A stretch of 9,096 nt of DNA, taken from Lachnoclostridium phytofermentans. GTDB taxonomy: Bacteria > Bacillota > Clostridia > Lachnospirales > Lachnospiraceae. The first letter of the stretch is position 1. Each line of letters starts with the position of its first letter. Under the pieces are notes generated by a model, which was given only the letters and a program-made list of their open reading frames with translations, had not been told where the DNA came from and ran no database searches. Positions 6,155-9,096 of this stretch are shown here, one piece after another. The stretch covers positions 1-9,096 of the forward strand of contig DPVV01000431.1 of assembly GCA_003526525.1 (NCBI GenBank). The letters run 5' to 3'. Both the position numbers and the translations under genes were made by a program.

Positions 6155-6190
6155 AATAAATTAAGGATTGTCAAGGAAGGAGATATTCAG

Positions 6191-6439
6191 ATGTTACATC
6201 CATCTTATAATGACTTAATGCAGGTAGTAAATAGCGAGGTAGAACCAGGCGAACAGCCAGTAGTTAACAGCCGTTATTCTATCGTATTAGCTACAGCAAA
6301 GCGTGCTAGACAAATTATTGACGGTGCAGAACCTTTAACAGAAAGTAGTTGCAATAAACCACTTTCTGTAGCAGTGGAAGAACTTTACAAATCAAAGGTA
6401 AAGATCGTAAGCGAAGATGATGAATATGAAAATGAATAA
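6191..6439 (+). CDS. rpoZ: RNA polymerase omega subunit
   Basis: The product is 82 residues, normal for Firmicute omega. ATG 6191 has AAGGAG (6177-6182) eight bases upstream. The N-terminus (MLHPSYNDLM) and the core NSRYSIVLATAKRARQIIDG (about 27-46) are the omega signature, followed by KPLSVAVEELYKSKV (57-71), the segment that wraps the beta-prime C-terminus. The tail is acidic (EDDEYENE). Omega stabilises the beta-prime subunit during RNA polymerase assembly. It lies 36 bases after remA. In many Firmicutes gmk sits between the two, but no trace of it is visible here. Confidence 0.93.
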   Translation: MLHPSYNDLMQVVNSEVEPGEQPVVNSRYSIVLATAKRARQIIDGAEPLTESSCNKPLSVAVEELYKSKVKIVSEDDEYENE

Positions 6440-6456
6440 GTTATAACAAGTGTGAG

Positions 6457-6497
6457 GGCTGTTGTAAAGATGTCTTATAGGACGACTTGCAACAGCC
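6457..6497 (+). terminator. hairpin after rpoZ (terminator or attenuator)
   Basis: GGCTGTTG (6457-6464) pairs with CAACAGCC (6490-6497), with further partial pairing inside, 17 bases after the rpoZ stop. The following TGTTTCAG is a poor U-run, so termination may be incomplete and allow read-through into the signal peptidase genes. Confidence 0.6.
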
Positions 6498-6518
6498 TGT
6501 TTCAGTGAAAGGGAAATT

Positions 6519-7124
6519 ATGAGTAATGACATTAAAATAGAGGAGACAGCAACTGTGGAAAAGGATAAAGGAATGAGAGAAGCCAAATCGTTCTTGCGAC
6601 AATCAATAGAGACGGTAGCTTACTTTATCATTATATTTTTAGTTGTGTTGTTAGTACAGCGATTTATAATACAACCTGTTGAAGTGAATGGAAGTTCCAT
6701 GGAACCAACTCTCCATAATAATAACCATGTGCTCTTAGAGAAAATATCGTATAGCTTATCAGAGCCAAAACGTTTTGATGTCATTGTTTTTAGACCTTAT
6801 GAGTATGATAAAGAGTTATACTATATCAAACGAGTGATTGGTTTGCCAGGGGAAACAGTTCAAATAATGGATAGTGTAATTTTTATTAATGGAGAACGTT
6901 TGGATGAGAATTACGGACTTGAAAATGTTATTAAGGGTGCAGGTATTGCTGGAGAAAAAATCGTTCTTGGCGAAGGTGAATATTTTGTACTTGGTGACAA
7001 CCGAAATAATAGTAAAGATAGTAGAGATCCAAGCGTTGGGGTAGTAAAACAAGATGCAATATTGGGCCGTGCGTGGTGTACAATATGGCCGTTTAAAGAT
7101 TTTGGTATAGTAAAACATAAATAG
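6519..7124 (+). CDS. type I signal peptidase, SipS/LepB-like (first of a tandem pair)
   Basis: The product is 201 residues with one N-terminal membrane anchor (about 32-50), the short Gram-positive form. ATG 6519 follows AAAGGG by six bases. Catalytic residues are visible: Ser60 in SSMEPTL and Lys104 in YYIKRVIGLPGE, with the box E GDNRNNSKDSR (159-169) completing the family pattern. It cleaves signal peptides from secreted precursors on the outer face of the membrane. The charged cytoplasmic N-terminus (residues 1-28) carries no known signal. The second copy starts 11 bases downstream, so the pair is a duplication expressed together. Regulation is not apparent beyond the upstream hairpin. 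Identity is secure; specific client proteins are not known. Confidence 0.95.
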   Translation: MSNDIKIEETATVEKDKGMREAKSFLRQSIETVAYFIIIFLVVLLVQRFIIQPVEVNGSSMEPTLHNNNHVLLEKISYSLSEPKRFDVIVFRPYEYDKELYYIKRVIGLPGETVQIMDSVIFINGERLDENYGLENVIKGAGIAGEKIVLGEGEYFVLGDNRNNSKDSRDPSVGVVKQDAILGRAWCTIWPFKDFGIVKHK

Positions 7125-7135
7125 GTGGTGATAGC

Positions 7136-7732
7136 ATGGAGGATAAACCAGTAGATGGTTTTCATGATTTAGAAACTGAAGTGGCACACACAGAAGGAAA
7201 GAGTTCGAGGAAACGAATTGTGTTAGAAATCTTAATCTACATAGTTGCCTTGTATTTTGCAGCTTTTATTGTACCTAGATATATACTACAAAGAACAATA
7301 GTAGTAGGAGACTCCATGGAAACAACACTGCAGAATGGTGAGAATCTATGGGTAGAGAAAATATCTTATCATTTTGACAAATTAAAGCGTTTTGATGTAA
7401 TTGTATTTTATCCTCATGGAAAAGAAGATGAAGAATATTATATCAAGCGTATTATAGGTCTGCCAGGAGAAAAAGTTCAAATCATTGGTGAGGAAATCTT
7501 TATTAATGGGAAATTACTGACGGAAGACTTTGGAAAAGACCCAATAAGAAATCCTGGAATTGCGGCGGATCCAATTTTTTTAGCAGAGGATGAATATTTT
7601 GTACTTGGTGATAATAGAACTGTGAGTCTAGATAGTCGCTATGAAGAAGTGGGGCCTGTTAAGAAAGAAAACATTGGTGGTAGAGCAATCTTTCGTTTAT
7701 GGCCGATCAATAAGATGGGGCCGATTAAATAA
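7136..7732 (+). CDS. type I signal peptidase, SipS/LepB-like (second of pair)
   Basis: The product is 198 residues, with AGGTGGTG upstream of ATG 7136. It has one membrane anchor (about 29-46), catalytic Ser60 and Lys104 (YYIKRIIGLPGE), and box E GDNRTVSLDSR (158-168). Residue numbers of the catalytic pair match its neighbour exactly, as expected after a tandem duplication. An oddity is box B reading SMETTL in place of the almost universal SM-x-PTL: the proline is replaced by threonine. This could shift substrate preference or rate. The N-terminal tail differs from that of copy one. It probably shares the upstream transcript. No convincing terminator follows. Confidence 0.93.
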   Translation: MEDKPVDGFHDLETEVAHTEGKSSRKRIVLEILIYIVALYFAAFIVPRYILQRTIVVGDSMETTLQNGENLWVEKISYHFDKLKRFDVIVFYPHGKEDEEYYIKRIIGLPGEKVQIIGEEIFINGKLLTEDFGKDPIRNPGIAADPIFLAEDEYFVLGDNRTVSLDSRYEEVGPVKKENIGGRAIFRLWPINKMGPIK

Positions 7733-7850
7733 TACTTATTTTTTAGCCTTATCTTTAACAAAATAATAAATATAAAATGCACAAAAAAAAGATGGGAAAA
7801 GGTTGAATTATAGCCTAAGTGTTAATAATTAGTAAAAAAATAAAATTTGC

Positions 7851-7879
7851 TTGAAATTATATTACAAATTGGGTAAAAT
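7851..7879 (+). promoter_or_regulatory. sigma-A promoter for gapA
   Basis: TTGAAA (7851-7856), a 17-base spacer and TAAAAT (7874-7879). Transcription would start near 7886, giving a leader of about 130 bases. The rest of the 280-base gap is very A/T-rich; the other notable element is the AGACT-T-AGTCT dyad at 7903-7913, downstream of the start point. Confidence 0.6.
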
Positions 7880-7902
7880 AGAGAAGGATTTTGGTTATAG
7901 TC

Positions 7903-7913
7903 AGACTTAGTCT
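7903..7913. promoter_or_regulatory. small dyad in gapA leader
   Basis: AGACT (7903-7907), a central T, and AGTCT (7909-7913). It lies about 17-27 bases after the predicted gapA start point, where an operator could act. It is short, and may be chance. Confidence 0.25.
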
Positions 7914-8015
7914 TTGACAAAATCTTAACAATCTAAGAAATAAATTAATAGCTGTCCACTTTGATTAGCATTTATGACAGTATATTATAAAATTTCATTT
8001 AGGAGGAATTTAATC

Positions 8016-9026
8016 ATGGCAGTAAAAGTAGCAATTAATGGTTTTGGACGTATCGGACGTCTTGCATTCAGACAGATGTTTGGCGCAGAAGGTTACGAAG
8101 TAGTAGCAATCAACGACTTAACAAGCCCAGCAATGTTAGCTCATTTGTTAAAGTATGATTCAGCTCAGGGAAGATATGACGGACACACAGTAGAAGCAAA
8201 AGAGTCTTCTATCGTAGTTGATGGTAAAGAAATTAAAATTTATGCTGAAGCAGATGCTTCTAAACTTCCTTGGGGAACACTTGGAGTAGACGTTGTACTT
8301 GAGTGTACAGGTTTCTATGTATCCAAGGCTAAATCTCAGGCACACATTGATGCTGGTGCTAAGAAGGTTGTTATCTCCGCTCCAGCTGGTGATGATCTTC
8401 CTACTGTCGTTTTCAGCGTAAATGAAAATACATTAACAGCTGAAGATACTATCATTTCCGCAGCTTCTTGTACAACAAACTGCTTAGCTCCTATGGCAGA
8501 TACTTTAAACAAGTTAGCTCCAATTGAAAAAGGTTTCATGACTACAATCCACGCTTACACAGGTGATCAGATGGTACTTGATGGACCACACAGAAAAGGC
8601 GATTTAAGAAGAGCTCGTGCAGCTGCTTGTAACATCGTTCCTAACAGCACCGGTGCTGCTAAGGCAATTGGTTTAGTTATTCCAGATTTAGCTGGTAAAT
8701 TAGACGGTGCAGCTCAAAGAGTTCCAGTTCCTACAGGATCTACTACTGAGTTAGTAGCAGTTGTTAACAAGAAAGTAACTAAGAATGAAATTAATGCAGC
8801 TATGAAGACAGCAGCTAGCGAATCTTTTGGTTACACAGAGGAAGAGTTAGTATCTTCTGATGTCATTGGTATTAGATATGGTTCTTTATTCGATGCAACT
8901 CAGACTAAGGTTACAGAGCTTCCTGATGGAAAGACTTTAGTTAAGGTCGTTTCTTGGTACGATAACGAGAATTCTTACACAAGCCAGATGGTAAGAACGA
9001 TCAAGTACTTTGCTGAATTAGCATAA
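8016..9026 (+). CDS. gap: NAD-dependent glyceraldehyde-3-phosphate dehydrogenase
   Basis: Start ATG 8016 has AGGAGG (8001-8006) nine bases upstream; the frame is open to an ATG at 7974, but homology begins at 8016. The product is 336 residues, the family norm. The Rossmann opening [11 protein letters not shown] (5-15) and AIND with Asp34 favour NAD. The catalytic motif SCTTN holds Cys152, with His179 in [28 protein letters not shown] (192-209) and WYDNE (314-318) are conserved. It oxidises glyceraldehyde 3-phosphate to 1,3-bisphosphoglycerate in the cytoplasm during glycolysis. It has its own promoter and terminator, and its codons favour those typical of strongly expressed genes (GCT, AAG, TTA/CTT mix). 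In relatives pgk and tpi commonly follow; the window ends too soon to tell. No defects are visible. Confidence 0.97.
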   Translation: MAVKVAINGFGRIGRLAFRQMFGAEGYEVVAINDLTSPAMLAHLLKYDSAQGRYDGHTVEAKESSIVVDGKEIKIYAEADASKLPWGTLGVDVVLECTGFYVSKAKSQAHIDAGAKKVVISAPAGDDLPTVVFSVNENTLTAEDTIISAASCTTNCLAPMADTLNKLAPIEKGFMTTIHAYTGDQMVLDGPHRKGDLRRARAAACNIVPNSTGAAKAIGLVIPDLAGKLDGAAQRVPVPTGSTTELVAVVNKKVTKNEINAAMKTAASESFGYTEEELVSSDVIGIRYGSLFDATQTKVTELPDGKTLVKVVSWYDNENSYTSQMVRTIKYFAELA

Positions 9027-9039
9027 TAGAAGATCCAGT

Positions 9040-9073
9040 ATGGGTCCGGTCTCTATGGACCGGGCCCATTTTT
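9040..9073 (+). terminator. Rho-independent terminator after gap
   Basis: ATGGGTCCGGTC (9040-9051) pairs with GACCGGGCCCAT (9058-9069), with one G-U pair and a six-base loop. TTTTT (9069-9073) follows. It lies 13 bases after the stop codon. Confidence 0.92.
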
Positions 9074-9096
9074 AAAATTTATAAGAAATTGCGTTG

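Noticed and set aside
6816..7187. Minus-strand ORFs opposite the signal peptidase genes
   Set aside because: No ribosome sites or recognisable domains; they are antisense shadows of well-supported genes.
7727..7745. Terminator after the second signal peptidase gene
   Set aside because: The only stem is six A/T pairs, AAATAA with TTATTT, overlapping the stop codon; too weak to call despite the T-run.
7914..7946. Second gapA promoter with TTGACA at 7914-7919
   Set aside because: No good -10 lies at a 16-18 base spacing; TAAGAA and TAAATT are at 14 and 21 bases.

Overview
The window looks like a chromosomal segment of an anaerobic, low-GC Firmicute, most likely a Lachnospiraceae relative of Clostridium/Lachnoclostridium phytofermentans. 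The basis is AT-rich DNA with AGGAGG-type ribosome sites, a yicC-remA-rpoZ cluster, Gram-positive type signal peptidases, a GH27 alpha-galactosidase of the kind found in gut and plant-polymer clostridia, and the codon style. The genus is an inference from protein resemblance only.

Left part (1-2000): a minus-strand gene runs off the left edge. It encodes a Cys-rich head followed by at least 20 copies of a five-residue [G/D]-D-[G/D]-R-F repeat. Its upstream region carries a possible 31-codon leader ORF and an inverted-repeat pair that could fold as a pseudoknot. To the right are two wrecks on the plus strand: a GH27 alpha-galactosidase that has lost its catalytic middle, and the tail of an SGNH/GDSL-type esterase. 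A strong hairpin then separates them from a convergent DUF421 (YetF-like) membrane protein gene.

Middle part (2727-4753): two genes of the COG0523/G3E (CobW/P47K) metal-chaperone GTPase family lie side by side. The first has lost its P-loop end but keeps a 6 x 42-bp His/Cys repeat and the CobW C-terminal domain. The second has a P-loop and is fused to a C-terminal domain resembling DUF1980 (YcgQ-like). They suggest zinc, cobalt or nickel handling.

Right part (4754-9096): a good sigma-A promoter and a structured leader precede yicC (endoribonuclease), remA (biofilm/matrix regulator) and rpoZ (RNA polymerase omega). The gmk gene usual between remA and rpoZ is absent. Two tandem type I signal peptidase genes follow, then a monocistronic-looking gapA (glycolytic GAPDH) with its own promoter and terminator.

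A recurring theme is loss: GH27 middle, esterase front, COG0523 front and gmk all appear removed, while flanking frames remain readable. I did not find a clearly new defence or mobile system. The most unusual items are the RF-repeat protein with its leader, and the truncated His-rich COG0523 protein next to its partner.
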